Positions 17,362 to 26,316 of a stretch of DNA of 64,000 nucleotides are shown one piece after another. The position numbers and the translations under genes were made by a program. The stretch is taken from positions 1 to 64,000 of the forward strand of contig NZ_QGOL01000018.1 in NCBI RefSeq assembly GCF_003259255.1. The letters run 5' to 3'. The stretch is from Algoriphagus litoralis. GTDB taxonomy: Bacteria; Bacteroidota; Bacteroidia; Cytophagales; Cyclobacteriaceae. How positions within the stretch are numbered: position 1 is the stretch's first letter; the number at the start of each line of letters is the position of its first letter. The notes below the pieces were generated by a model. The model did no database searches, was not told the DNA's origin, and saw only the letters and a program-made list of their open reading frames with translations.

Positions 17362-17756
17362 TGCCTTATTGCACGTCTTGATGTTACTGCAAGATACGTA
17401 TAGCCTTGAAGTTTTGGTAGAAATTCAGTTTGGTTTATTTGATTATTACTTTAAAATCAACCTAATGGAAGGAAATACCTCAAGTCATTTAATTTTTTAT
17501 AGTTAGATAGCCTGTCCCGATTTTTCATCGGGAAAATACCCTGCCCCGATAGCTCGGGGCATCCCCCCGTGTATTCTTTGGTCTGTGATGACACAGATCA
17601 AAGGGATGCAAATCTCATTTTGAAGCTCGGATTTTTTATACTTCAAAGTTCAATCTAAAAAATATCCGACACCCAGTCTTTTTATTCTTTTACTCAAACG
17701 GTGAAAAAACTTGAGTCCGACCTTTTAGTTTCGAAGCTGAAAATAAAATCACCGCG
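17362..17756. repeat. gene-free stretch with two REP-like hairpins
   Basis: In this 395-nt gap, TCCCGA/TCGGGA (17515-17533) and the perfect 8-bp TGCCCCGA-TAGC-TCGGGGCA (17542-17561) form adjacent GC-rich hairpins in otherwise AT-rich DNA. The second has the look of a dispersed Bacteroidota REP unit. The remainder should contain the antitoxin promoter (left) and the S9 peptidase promoter (right); a TAGTTTCG at about 17725 is one base from the -7 consensus. Confidence 0.55.
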
Positions 17757-20231
17757 ATGAGAAAAACTTTACTCCTGTTTGGGTTACTGCTGGCCTGTAT
17801 TTCGGCATATGCCCAAGAAACTGTCTATCCGGGCAACTATGAGCTAGCTGCTCGTTTTTCACCGGAAAAGATGCGCAAAATGGTTTTTTCAACCAGTGTA
17901 GACCCACATTGGATGAAGAAATCAGACCGTTTTTGGTATGAGTACGAAACGTCTGAAGGCAAAAACTGGTATGTCGTCGATCCTGTCCGAAAAACGAAAA
18001 CACCGCTTTTTGACAAGGATAAACTTGCGGCCGAAATCACCAAAGCGGTCAAGGATCCCTTTGATGGGCAGCACCTCAAGCTCGATGACCTCAAGCTGAT
18101 GGAGGACGAAAATACGATCCGCTTCAAGGTAAAAAGCACCGCGGATGTGCTCAAATCCGATTGGGAAGAGATCAAGGCCAAAAACAAAAACTCCAAGGAT
18201 TCCCTTGAGAAGAAAGTCCATACCTTCCTCTACAACATCAGCACCCAACAGCTGACCGAGATCAAAACAGAAAAAGATCCGAAGCGACTTGCTTGGGCAA
18301 ACATCGCACCTGACTCTTCCAAGGTGGTTTTCGTGAAAAATCACAACCTCTACTGGATGGACAAAGCCAACTTTCTCAAAGCTGTAAAAGATGACAAAGA
18401 CTCGACCATCGTAGAAAACCAGCTCACTACCGACGGCGAAGCAGATTACGAATATGGATTCGGAGACCGGGGAGATGACAACGAAGAAGTCGAAAAGAAA
18501 AAAAACGACCGCAAACGTGCCGGCATTCTTTGGAGCAAGGACAGCAAGCAGTTTATCCTGACCCGAACAGATCAGCGCAAAGTCAAAGATCTCTGGGTGA
18601 TCCACAATACACGTGATCCTCGACCTACGCTAGAAACCTACAAATATGCCATGCCGGGCGAAAAAGAACAGCCTCAAAGCGAATTGCTTCATTTCTCCTT
18701 TGACAGCAAAGAGCTGAAAAAACTTCCAATCGCAACCTTTAAAGACCAAACCGTATCGCTCTGGTCCACGACACCTCCGACCAATACCCGAGATGACGAT
18801 TTCCGCCCGACACTTTGGCTGGGAGATTTGAATGAATTTTACTTTGCCATCACCTCACGGGATCTGAAAAAGGTAGATGTGGTTCGATGGAATCTATCTT
18901 CCGGCCAGAAAGAAGTAGTCATCGAGGAGCGGAGCAATACCTACATCGACTTTGAAAAGCTGGAGATCGTCGGCAATGAACTGATCTGGTGGTCGGAGCG
19001 CGATGGCTGGGGACACTTTTACCTCTATGGAAGAGACGGCTCACTCAAGCGTCAATTGACTTCCGGGCCTTTTCATACTGCCGGAGCTGCCCGAGTAGAT
19101 TCGAAAACCCGTAGATTATTCTTCACTGCAAATGGCCGTGAAAAAGGCGAAGATCCCTACTACGAGCACCTGTACAGCGTAAGCTTGGATGGTGGTGCGG
19201 TTACCTTGCTCAACAAAGGCGACTTCAACCACGACATCAGCATTGCTGACAATGCCAGTTTCTTTGTCAACAATTTCTCCCGCGTGAATACCGCTCCAGA
19301 ATCGGTATTGATGGACCGTAATGGCGCAAAAATCATGGACTTGGAGACCGCTGATCTCAGCCAGCTATTCGCCGCAGGGTATCAGTTTCCTGAGCCCTTC
19401 AAGTTTAAGGCAGACGACGGAATCACGGATTTGTACGGAGTGATGTACAAGCCTTTTGACTTTGACTCGACGAGAAAATATCCGCTGATTCAGTATGTGT
19501 ATCCAGGCCCACAGACCGAGGCGGTTAACAAAGCATTCGGACGTGGTTTGGATCGGACAGATCGATTGGCGCAGTTCGGCTTTGTCGTAGTGACTCTGGG
19601 TAACCGAGGCGGACATCCTGCCCGATCTAAGTGGTATCACAACTATGGCTACGGCGATCTTAGAGATTATGGTTTGGCAGACAAAAAAGCTGCAATCGAG
19701 CAATTGGCAGATCGCCACGAGTTCATTGACCGAAACAAAGTGGGAATTCATGGACACTCCGGTGGTGGATTCATGTCCACGGCAGCGATGCTAGTCTATC
19801 CCGATGTGTTCAAAGTGGCAGTTTCTTCTGCAGGAAATCACGAAAACAACATCTACAACCGCTGGTGGTCTGAGAAGCACCACGGGGTGCAGGAGCGAAT
19901 CCTTCCCTCTGGCGATACGACTTTCGTGTATCAGATTGAGAAAAATCCCGACCTAGCCAAAAACCTGAAAGGTCACCTTATGCTCAGCACAGGCGACGTG
20001 GACAACAACGTCCACCCTGCCGGCACGATCCGCATGGCAAATGCCCTGATCAAAGCTGGAAAGCGCTTTGAATTGGTAGTGCTTCCAGGCCAGCGTCATG
20101 GCTATGGAGACATGACCGAGTATTTCTTCTGGAAAATGGGGGACTACTTCGTACGCCATCTCTTGGGAGACAATACCCCTCCACCGGTCGATATGATCGA
20201 GATGCAACGAGATAAGCCGCAGGATAAGTAA
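17757..20231 (+). CDS. secreted S9 family serine peptidase (DPP4-like)
   Basis: An 824-aa exported prolyl-oligopeptidase-family enzyme that should cleave short peptides, probably in the periplasm. A signal peptide (residues 1-20, ending AYAQ) is followed by a beta-propeller-like N-terminal region and a C-terminal alpha/beta-hydrolase domain. The catalytic triad is visible: Ser668 in GHSGGG, Asp749 in STGDVDNNVHP and His781 in PGQRHGYG. Length fits DPP-IV relatives. There is a charged Lys/Glu/Asp-rich insertion around residues 225-260 (DDNEEVEKKKNDRKR). Monocistronic, ending at a strong terminator. Confidence 0.95.
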   Translation: MRKTLLLFGLLLACISAYAQETVYPGNYELAARFSPEKMRKMVFSTSVDPHWMKKSDRFWYEYETSEGKNWYVVDPVRKTKTPLFDKDKLAAEITKAVKDPFDGQHLKLDDLKLMEDENTIRFKVKSTADVLKSDWEEIKAKNKNSKDSLEKKVHTFLYNISTQQLTEIKTEKDPKRLAWANIAPDSSKVVFVKNHNLYWMDKANFLKAVKDDKDSTIVENQLTTDGEADYEYGFGDRGDDNEEVEKKKNDRKRAGILWSKDSKQFILTRTDQRKVKDLWVIHNTRDPRPTLETYKYAMPGEKEQPQSELLHFSFDSKELKKLPIATFKDQTVSLWSTTPPTNTRDDDFRPTLWLGDLNEFYFAITSRDLKKVDVVRWNLSSGQKEVVIEERSNTYIDFEKLEIVGNELIWWSERDGWGHFYLYGRDGSLKRQLTSGPFHTAGAARVDSKTRRLFFTANGREKGEDPYYEHLYSVSLDGGAVTLLNKGDFNHDISIADNASFFVNNFSRVNTAPESVLMDRNGAKIMDLETADLSQLFAAGYQFPEPFKFKADDGITDLYGVMYKPFDFDSTRKYPLIQYVYPGPQTEAVNKAFGRGLDRTDRLAQFGFVVVTLGNRGGHPARSKWYHNYGYGDLRDYGLADKKAAIEQLADRHEFIDRNKVGIHGHSGGGFMSTAAMLVYPDVFKVAVSSAGNHENNIYNRWWSEKHHGVQERILPSGDTTFVYQIEKNPDLAKNLKGHLMLSTGDVDNNVHPAGTIRMANALIKAGKRFELVVLPGQRHGYGDMTEYFFWKMGDYFVRHLLGDNTPPPVDMIEMQRDKPQDK

Positions 20232-20255
20232 TGGAGTAAGAATAAGAAATGAGAA

Positions 20256-20286
20256 AGCCCGATTCTGGAAGGATTCGGGCTTTTTT
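20256..20286 (+). terminator. Rho-independent terminator of the S9 peptidase gene
   Basis: AGCCCGA (20256-20262) pairs with TCGGGCT (20275-20281) and is followed by six T through 20286. It lies about 25 nt after the stop at 20231. Confidence 0.85.
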
Positions 20287-20318
20287 GCGATTATGTCGGC
20301 AACTTTCCTTTCAGAAAT

Positions 20319-21443
20319 TTAACTATGGGAAACAGATACATCCAGGAGCGTTTCTTCGATGGCAGTGAAATATTCCTGAATCCTGAACAACCGAAGAAAA
20401 GTAGACCGAGCCTCAGTCGACATCCTGTTCAAGTCTTCACGGCTGCACTGCTCGACACGGGAAAATAGTCCGATCATAGCTTCAATTTCAGGGGAAAAGA
20501 TAAAACTGTCGAGGCCATGGCTCAGGTAGTGGGAAGTCCCAACCGTCTCAGAGATCAGCAGCGGAACGCCATTCATTAAAGCTTCCAAGCTCACTGTAGG
20601 TAGATTGTCAAATTTGCTCGGCACTATGACAAACTGGCTTTCGCCAATGTACTGGTCGATTCTGTCATAGCTTAAGTATCCAACGTAGTCTATGAAAGCA
20701 TTTCCTTTGATGAGCACCTGAATTTCTTTTTCCAAAAGTCCACTTCCTGCAATTCTCAGTCTGATTTTTGAATCGGTGGTTTGGTGGAGATATTGTCGAA
20801 AGGCACTGATCAATTCGACCACATTTTTGGTAGGATCCAGCCTACCGAGGTAGGAGATCAGAATATTGTCCGTCTCTTTTTTGAGTCTTGCGCCCTGATA
20901 TCTATCTGAAAGAGGATTGAGAATCACCCTGCCAAAGTGGAAGTTAAAGTAGGACTTCAAATCCTGATCGGCATACACCGAAGGACAGATCACGCGGTCA
21001 CAGAAGAGATGAAAAAACAGAAATCTTCTGAACAGAAACAGTCTGAGTCGGAGACTAAGCCCATTTTTATCTGCTATGTATTGATCGCTGCAGGTATGGT
21101 AATATTCCAGAGTTTTCACTTTGCCCAAGGACAGAATCTTTGAAGCCATGATAGAAGTGATACTTCCATTGTGGTGACCAATCACAAAACTGGGGCGGTA
21201 TTTTTGATAAATCTCCCGAAACCAAATGAAATCCCGGAGAGAGGTTGATTTGACTTTGCTAGGCCAAGAGCAGAGAATCAATTCCCCATTTTCTTTCTTG
21301 AAATGCTGAATTTGATCGAAATAGGGCTTTTTGGAAATGAAAACCACGCGGCTTCCATTTTCCGATAAGTAATTTGCCAAATGATAACTCATGCTGGCGA
21401 ACGATTCATCCAGATAATTGTGACAAATAATAATTGTTCGCAT
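20319..21443 (-). CDS. GT4-type glycosyltransferase (glycosyltransferase group 1)
   Basis: A 374-aa GT-B enzyme with the GT4 donor-site pattern: SYLGRLDPTKNVVELISAF, then YVGYLSYDRIDQYIG, and FVIVPSKFDNLPTVSLEALMNGVPLL, the E-x7-E-like donor motif region. The N-terminal domain begins TIIICHNYLDESFASMSYHLANYL. It should add a sugar to a polysaccharide or glycolipid on the cytosolic side. It is not in a polysaccharide cluster; the neighbours are an S9 peptidase and secreted proteases. A -7 box lies about 30 nt upstream. Confidence 0.9.
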   Translation of the reverse strand: MRTIIICHNYLDESFASMSYHLANYLSENGSRVVFISKKPYFDQIQHFKKENGELILCSWPSKVKSTSLRDFIWFREIYQKYRPSFVIGHHNGSITSIMASKILSLGKVKTLEYYHTCSDQYIADKNGLSLRLRLFLFRRFLFFHLFCDRVICPSVYADQDLKSYFNFHFGRVILNPLSDRYQGARLKKETDNILISYLGRLDPTKNVVELISAFRQYLHQTTDSKIRLRIAGSGLLEKEIQVLIKGNAFIDYVGYLSYDRIDQYIGESQFVIVPSKFDNLPTVSLEALMNGVPLLISETVGTSHYLSHGLDSFIFSPEIEAMIGLFSRVEQCSREDLNRMSTEARSTFLRLFRIQEYFTAIEETLLDVSVSHS

Positions 21444-21469
21444 TAAAAATTCCCCGGATCAAATGTGAG

Positions 21470-21477
21470 CAAATATA
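21470..21477 (-). promoter_or_regulatory. -7 box upstream of the GT4 gene
   Basis: On the minus strand TATATTTG matches the TAnnTTTG consensus exactly, 27 nt from the ATG at 21443. No convincing TTG lies at the -33 position, so confidence is moderate. Confidence 0.4.
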
Positions 21478-21520
21478 TAGATTAAGTCGCTGACATATGT
21501 CCACTTAGAGGCTATCCCGC

Positions 21521-21539
21521 GCCCAAAAAATTTTTGGGC
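21521..21539. repeat. short perfect palindrome
   Basis: GCCCAAAAA and TTTTTGGGC (9 bp each, one-base centre) lie just beyond the end of the gene at 21566-21925. The A/T part could serve as a weak terminator in either direction, but no separate U tract follows. Confidence 0.4.
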
Positions 21540-21565
21540 TGATCCAAAAAATCAACAATCTTGGG

Positions 21566-21925
21566 TTAATACTCCTTTTTTAAAATCGTGTAATTCACAG
21601 ATTCGTCGAAAGGAATGATCGGCATCCTACTCTGAGCAGGTGGTAGCTCGACAAAAGGCAAGGAAAGCGCATGCTGTAGGAGCGAATTTGGTGCTAACAG
21701 ATTCAATTCTCTATTCAGCGGAAACATCTCTGGAAAATGGACTTCCAAAGAATCCTGAATAAGTGTATCAAGAGGGTTCAGGAAAAGATGATTTTTGAAA
21801 TCAACTTTTGGACTTGGCTGAAAATTTTTGTTTATCCAGTAAGGAGCTATCAACTTCTCATTTTGGGCAAAACCAAAATTTGCCAATCCAAAAGCGAGAC
21901 AAAAGCAGAGAATGGGCGTTTTCAT
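21566..21925 (-). CDS. small exported protein of unknown function
   Basis: A 119-aa protein with a clear signal peptide (MKTPILCFCLAFGLANFGFAQ). The mature part of about 98 residues is rich in Pro, Leu and Asn (for example LFLNPLDTLIQDSL and LPFVELPPAQSRMP). No conserved domain is recognisable. It lies downstream of the secreted zincin genes on the same strand, separated by about 60 nt, and could be in the same transcript. I call it real because of the signal peptide and clean frame. Confidence 0.6.
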   Translation of the reverse strand: MKTPILCFCLAFGLANFGFAQNEKLIAPYWINKNFQPSPKVDFKNHLFLNPLDTLIQDSLEVHFPEMFPLNRELNLLAPNSLLQHALSLPFVELPPAQSRMPIIPFDESVNYTILKKEY

Positions 21926-21986
21926 TAGTGTATTAAGTTAAAGGGCCTTTTCCGATTCTAAAAATGGGTATGTGTTTGAATCCATT

Positions 21987-23030
21987 TTACTCTTCGACAA
22001 TTATTTCAAATTCCTCAAATCGTGCCTTCCCCTCAGTTCCTGGCAACATAACAGCAAACGGGATCAAGATGATCGTCTTTCGGGTGAAATTTGGAATCGT
22101 TAACTCAAGGATTTGTCCGTCCAGAGTTCCGGATATTGGAGCATTTTCAGTCGTCAAAACCATTGTTTCCACGGTTTGAGCTCCGTTGTTTGAAAGGGGG
22201 GCTTCATAACCTCGTAATCCAATGGCGATACCGGGACCTGTCAAACCATCTGAATACACTTTAGTACGCAGGGTAACCTTGGCGTTTTGGGGAATATTCG
22301 GATTATCGATTTGGGAAAACCAATATCCTGTAGCAGTTGATGTTCTACCGAGAACCGAAGAAATCACCAAAGCATAAGGAGTCGTGTTTGTAATTCTTTC
22401 ACCGGCAAAACTACCCTGTGAATTGGAAAAAGTCCAAGTTTGGCCACTTGGTTGAAGGCTGAAAAAAACTGGGTTTACTGAAAAATCCTTCGCGTAATTA
22501 ATGCATTCTTCTTCAGCTGCGATTCGATCAAACAGTTCATCCAAGTAATACTTTTTGTTGTCGGGAGAATCCTCATAATAATCATATAGATGAACGTTTT
22601 CATGCATTAATGAAAGAGGCCTGCCGTCGCATAGAAAAGAATTGTCATGCTGCAAGTTGAGATATGCGTGTCCAATTTCATGGAAGACGAAAATTTCACG
22701 TCTTAAATCAGTGTAATTGGCAAATCCACATGAAGGTTCCCTTGAGATGAATACTTGCCTTCTTCCGGTGGGCGGAAAATTGATCCACCCGTAACCACAA
22801 TATTCCCTCCCATTTCCAGGCGTAATTTTGCCATCAACATACTGCATGTCCAAACCGGACATATCGAAATCATATCCCCTAGCTCTTGCTTCTGTTATAA
22901 ATTTATCTTTGAAAATGGACAGTGATGGAAATGGATCAGGGGCAGGGACAACATCTTCTTTGGGATTGCACGAAATGACTGCAGAGAAAAATAGGACAAA
23001 TAAAAGGGGGGAGTAGGAGCGTGCGGCCAT
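21987..23030 (-). CDS. secreted zinc metallopeptidase-like lipoprotein
   Basis: A 347-aa lipoprotein: the signal ends at the lipobox AVISC (Cys about residue 21). A zincin motif HEIGHAYLNLQHD follows near residues 118-130, with a downstream SLMHEN that may act as a Met-turn. The three His (H-x3-H-x6-H) are spaced one residue wider than the classic HExxHxxGxxH, a pattern I associate with putative metzincin-like lipoproteins in Bacteroidota. The C-terminal ~150 residues are beta-rich, possibly a carbohydrate- or protein-binding module. It is followed by a small secreted protein and preceded by another secreted zincin. Confidence 0.72.
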   Translation of the reverse strand: MAARSYSPLLFVLFFSAVISCNPKEDVVPAPDPFPSLSIFKDKFITEARARGYDFDMSGLDMQYVDGKITPGNGREYCGYGWINFPPTGRRQVFISREPSCGFANYTDLRREIFVFHEIGHAYLNLQHDNSFLCDGRPLSLMHENVHLYDYYEDSPDNKKYYLDELFDRIAAEEECINYAKDFSVNPVFFSLQPSGQTWTFSNSQGSFAGERITNTTPYALVISSVLGRTSTATGYWFSQIDNPNIPQNAKVTLRTKVYSDGLTGPGIAIGLRGYEAPLSNNGAQTVETMVLTTENAPISGTLDGQILELTIPNFTRKTIILIPFAVMLPGTEGKARFEEFEIIVEE

Positions 23031-23164
23031 CAGTTTGGGTTTTAAAAATTAGAATATAGTCTATTAAAAATACAGGACGACAATGTTTTATTAAAAGTTT
23101 TGCTGGTTAAATTGGGTATAAATTTGAAGTATCGATAGGGAGCTAAGGATACAAATTGGAGATT

Positions 23165-24676
23165 TCAGTCAATCGGCTTCACAGTCGGATCAAAAACACC
23201 TCTAGACCATGTTCGAGATTTGGTTTTTCCGTTAAGAGTGGAATTTACAGGTAAAAAGTACCCGTTTTCAAGTGTAGTTCGCATTTTGGTAACTTGATCC
23301 AAGGTGAGCGTATTTCCTACAGACGGGCCATAATCCATCATATTTGTTGAGTAAAAGTATTCTTCCTCGCAGTTTGTCTTCAAATAGTTCATGGTTTTTT
23401 TTAAGTCATCATTGTAAGTTTCAGTATCCGGAAAACGGTCGCCGTCCACACATGAAGTGCCTTTTGAAAATGTATGAGGTAAGCCCAAAAAATGTCCGGT
23501 TTCATGAACCATGGTATAAATAGAGTGCCAGTGGTGAATTACAAAACCATAGAAACTTGACAAAGAATTGCCTGAAGCATCTGGGGTATAATTTGGAGGA
23601 TAAAAGGCAAAACCACCTGCACCATCAATATTCATGACATATATATTCACGTACTTATTTGGATCCCACATTTGATCAAACAAAAATTTATAAGTGCTAT
23701 CGTTTCCATAGGGAAAAGAGGGCTTTTCGGAAAAAATACGATTAACTCCAGATTCAATTAATGGATTTCCATCTGGTCCAACATTCGCCAGATAAAACTC
23801 TATATTGGGGTCTATCTGATTATGTCCCTTTCGGAAATTAAATTTCGTTTTTCCTAATAGCCATTCATTGGTTTCCTTTAATAACTGGACAAAATACTCC
23901 TGATTTGGGTTTTCCATGGTTCCTTTCGCTTGTCCAGAATGGACGACATGAAATACGACTGGCAAAGAATGTTTTTTGGAAAAGTCAGGTATTTCTCTGG
24001 AGTTTAGGATTTTTACTTCACTCTTTTTATTTCCCACCTCTATCCAAAAAGGGATTTCGCCCAATCTCAAAACCGGAACTCGATGCAGATTTTCCACCTG
24101 AACCCCATCAAAGAAGAATTTAAAGGCAGGTCTTTCAGATATTAAAAACTCTTTCCCACGATAATCAAACACCCGAACCTTGAAATCCACCAATGACTTT
24201 CCCGCAATAGCATAAGGAGCTCTAGTCGAATCATCCATGGAAACCGATAAGCTTGACACATAAGTCCTTGGATTGACATCGACCACCCTGATTTTTACAG
24301 GTTTGCTTGTGAGTTGACCAATCTTTGCAAAGACTTCAAACTCTCTCTCTTTTTCCGTTGGAATCGTTGCAGGATTGTCAACTCGTTTCCCGTCAATAAA
24401 AATTTTCATCGATGGAATTGAAGCTAGGGTGACTTCATCGCCAAATGCCCCTGTGAACTTGGGAGAAAGCCTGAGTTCTTTTTCTCCGGGCATTGCCAGA
24501 AATACGGAATCAAAAGGGATCAGTTGAAAGCCTGCTACTCTGTTAAATCCCTCGGGCATTGGCTCTTCCTCCTCTTTGCAGGCATTCAGCAAAAGGAAAC
24601 CAAAGCCAATAGCAACCCAAATAATGATTTTGAAACAATTTCTAAAGGACGAAAAGAATTGAAAAAAGTATTGCAT
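23165..24676 (-). CDS. M43-like (pappalysin-type) zinc metalloprotease lipoprotein
   Basis: A 503-aa lipoprotein with lipobox LLNAC and two or so Ig-like beta domains in the first half, then a metzincin catalytic domain. It carries the canonical HETGHFLGLPH motif, the Cys-containing CVDGDRFPDT loop typical of M43 proteins, and the Met-turn NMMDYGP. It should be an outer-membrane or surface protease. It is the first of three same-strand secreted-protein genes (then 21987-23030 and 21566-21925). Gaps of about 134 and 60 nt allow co-transcription but do not prove it. Substrate unknown. Confidence 0.9.
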   Translation of the reverse strand: MQYFFQFFSSFRNCFKIIIWVAIGFGFLLLNACKEEEEPMPEGFNRVAGFQLIPFDSVFLAMPGEKELRLSPKFTGAFGDEVTLASIPSMKIFIDGKRVDNPATIPTEKEREFEVFAKIGQLTSKPVKIRVVDVNPRTYVSSLSVSMDDSTRAPYAIAGKSLVDFKVRVFDYRGKEFLISERPAFKFFFDGVQVENLHRVPVLRLGEIPFWIEVGNKKSEVKILNSREIPDFSKKHSLPVVFHVVHSGQAKGTMENPNQEYFVQLLKETNEWLLGKTKFNFRKGHNQIDPNIEFYLANVGPDGNPLIESGVNRIFSEKPSFPYGNDSTYKFLFDQMWDPNKYVNIYVMNIDGAGGFAFYPPNYTPDASGNSLSSFYGFVIHHWHSIYTMVHETGHFLGLPHTFSKGTSCVDGDRFPDTETYNDDLKKTMNYLKTNCEEEYFYSTNMMDYGPSVGNTLTLDQVTKMRTTLENGYFLPVNSTLNGKTKSRTWSRGVFDPTVKPID

Positions 24677-24781
24677 AGCTTAAATCAAATAGAATATATC
24701 TTCCTGACGTAAAACTAAAGTGAGGTGCTACTTGAGCAACAGAAAATTTAAAATTTTATTTGGTGCCTGTTTTTTTGACCT

Positions 24782-26314
24782 TTATTGCCTTCCCTCCCAC
24801 ACATTTTTCTCCTCCGCCACTTCTTGATTCAAAATCGCATTGAGGTTCACTTTTGCACCTCTAAGAAAGTGAACCGTGGTTCCTTTTTCACGAGCCAAGG
24901 GATGGGTGATTTTACCGATTTCCTGATATTCTTCGAAGAAATCTAGCTCCCGATAAGTGATCTGCTCGTCTTTTTCCCAGACTAAAATCAAGTGGTCCAC
25001 TTTTTCCCCCAAGTCAAACCAATACAGGTAATCTGCATTCATCGTCAGTGCTTGGAGACCGGGAGTTTGGGTATAGAAATTAATGGCGCCTGCCTGGCCA
25101 TAGTTGTCACAAATGATCAGCGTACGGCCTTCCTTCGGCATCATCTGGTAGGCAGAATCGACCAAGTGGGCCAGCTCACGCCAACCCATCATATCTGCAA
25201 AATCCTGAGGAATGGGGTGCTCCTTGCCATCTTCCCAGCGGTTGAGTCCGAGACGGGAATAGGCAGGTGGATCTGACTGAATCCGCTCTGGTGAATAAAC
25301 CGGATGGATCAGGGAAAAAGCAGGTAAAAACAGAATCAACGGTAGTGTCAATAAAATCGGTTTGAGTCTACTTTTCCAGCCCTCAGCGACAAAATCAGCA
25401 AGCCAAACCGCTCCAAATCCGATCAAAACCGGGTATAGTCCGATGGCATAATAGGCTTTGGCCTGAAAAAAGGTGAAAATGCCAATCGTAAAAATGTAGC
25501 ACCAAAACACCCAGCGAAAATTCGCAAACCTCACCGAAGTTCCGGCTGCTATTGCTCCCGAAACCCAGATAAAAAGCCCCGGGTAGAAAAAAAGCAGTTG
25601 CTCCACTAGGAAGCCAACCCGACTGTTATTGACCAACTGATACTTGCTAAGCAGCTTCATATGGGTGAGCACCGGAAAACCATTTTGCCACTGCCAAATC
25701 AAGTTGGGCGAGACAAGGATCAGAGCCAAAAGCAAGGCAAAATAGAGGTGCTTGTTGCGGAAAATGGATGGCTCCGATGTCAGGGCCAATGCCGGGAAAA
25801 GTCCCATGGCAAGAAAGATGATGCTGTACTTATTCAGAAAGCCAAATGCGAAACTTAAAGCCAGAAAATAGAGCCACTTGTTTTGCTGGGTTTGGACAAA
25901 GCGCACCAGCGTGTACCCCACCAAAGTCCAGCAGAGGATGTCCACTGAGTTTGGCTGAAAGAGAATATTCATTCGCACCAAGGCAGAGAAAAGCAAACCA
26001 GAAGCCGCGAGCAACTGTGCAAACAAGTTTCCTCCCAGTCGCTTCACCAAATCCCAAACCACCCATATCGTCAACACCCCGAAAAGAGCCGGGAAAAAGC
26101 GAACCCAAAACTCTGAATTGCCCAATTCCCGAATTAACACCGAGATCCAGGAAGTCACTGGAGGCACGGACAAATAGCCCCAAGCCAAATGGTCTGCTTG
26201 ATCCAAGTGTAGAAACTCGTCCCGATGCAGGTCAAAGTCCGGATGCACGGCGATGTACTGCAGCAGGAATTTAATGAGGATAACCAAAAGTAGAACGAGG
26301 CTTTCTTTTTTCAT
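24782..26314 (-). CDS. GT39-family membrane glycosyltransferase (ArnT/PMT-like)
   Basis: A 510-aa membrane enzyme with about eleven hydrophobic segments. After the first helix it has the conserved acidic loop LHRDEFLHLDQADHLAWGY, typical of GT39/PMT-2 polyprenyl-phosphate-sugar transferases, which move a sugar from a lipid carrier onto a periplasmic acceptor. The C-terminal ~130 residues form a soluble periplasmic domain (MMPKEGRTLIICDNYG ...). It starts 2 nt after the stop of the membrane alpha/beta hydrolase gene, so the two are translated from one mRNA. Acceptor unknown. Confidence 0.9.
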   Translation of the reverse strand: MKKESLVLLLVILIKFLLQYIAVHPDFDLHRDEFLHLDQADHLAWGYLSVPPVTSWISVLIRELGNSEFWVRFFPALFGVLTIWVVWDLVKRLGGNLFAQLLAASGLLFSALVRMNILFQPNSVDILCWTLVGYTLVRFVQTQQNKWLYFLALSFAFGFLNKYSIIFLAMGLFPALALTSEPSIFRNKHLYFALLLALILVSPNLIWQWQNGFPVLTHMKLLSKYQLVNNSRVGFLVEQLLFFYPGLFIWVSGAIAAGTSVRFANFRWVFWCYIFTIGIFTFFQAKAYYAIGLYPVLIGFGAVWLADFVAEGWKSRLKPILLTLPLILFLPAFSLIHPVYSPERIQSDPPAYSRLGLNRWEDGKEHPIPQDFADMMGWRELAHLVDSAYQMMPKEGRTLIICDNYGQAGAINFYTQTPGLQALTMNADYLYWFDLGEKVDHLILVWEKDEQITYRELDFFEEYQEIGKITHPLAREKGTTVHFLRGAKVNLNAILNQEVAEEKNVWEGRQ

Positions 26315-26316
26315 TT

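Noticed and set aside
17515..17561. tRNA-like or rRNA-like structured element
   Set aside because: The hairpins are simple, without a cloverleaf or anticodon; a REP-like repeat fits better.
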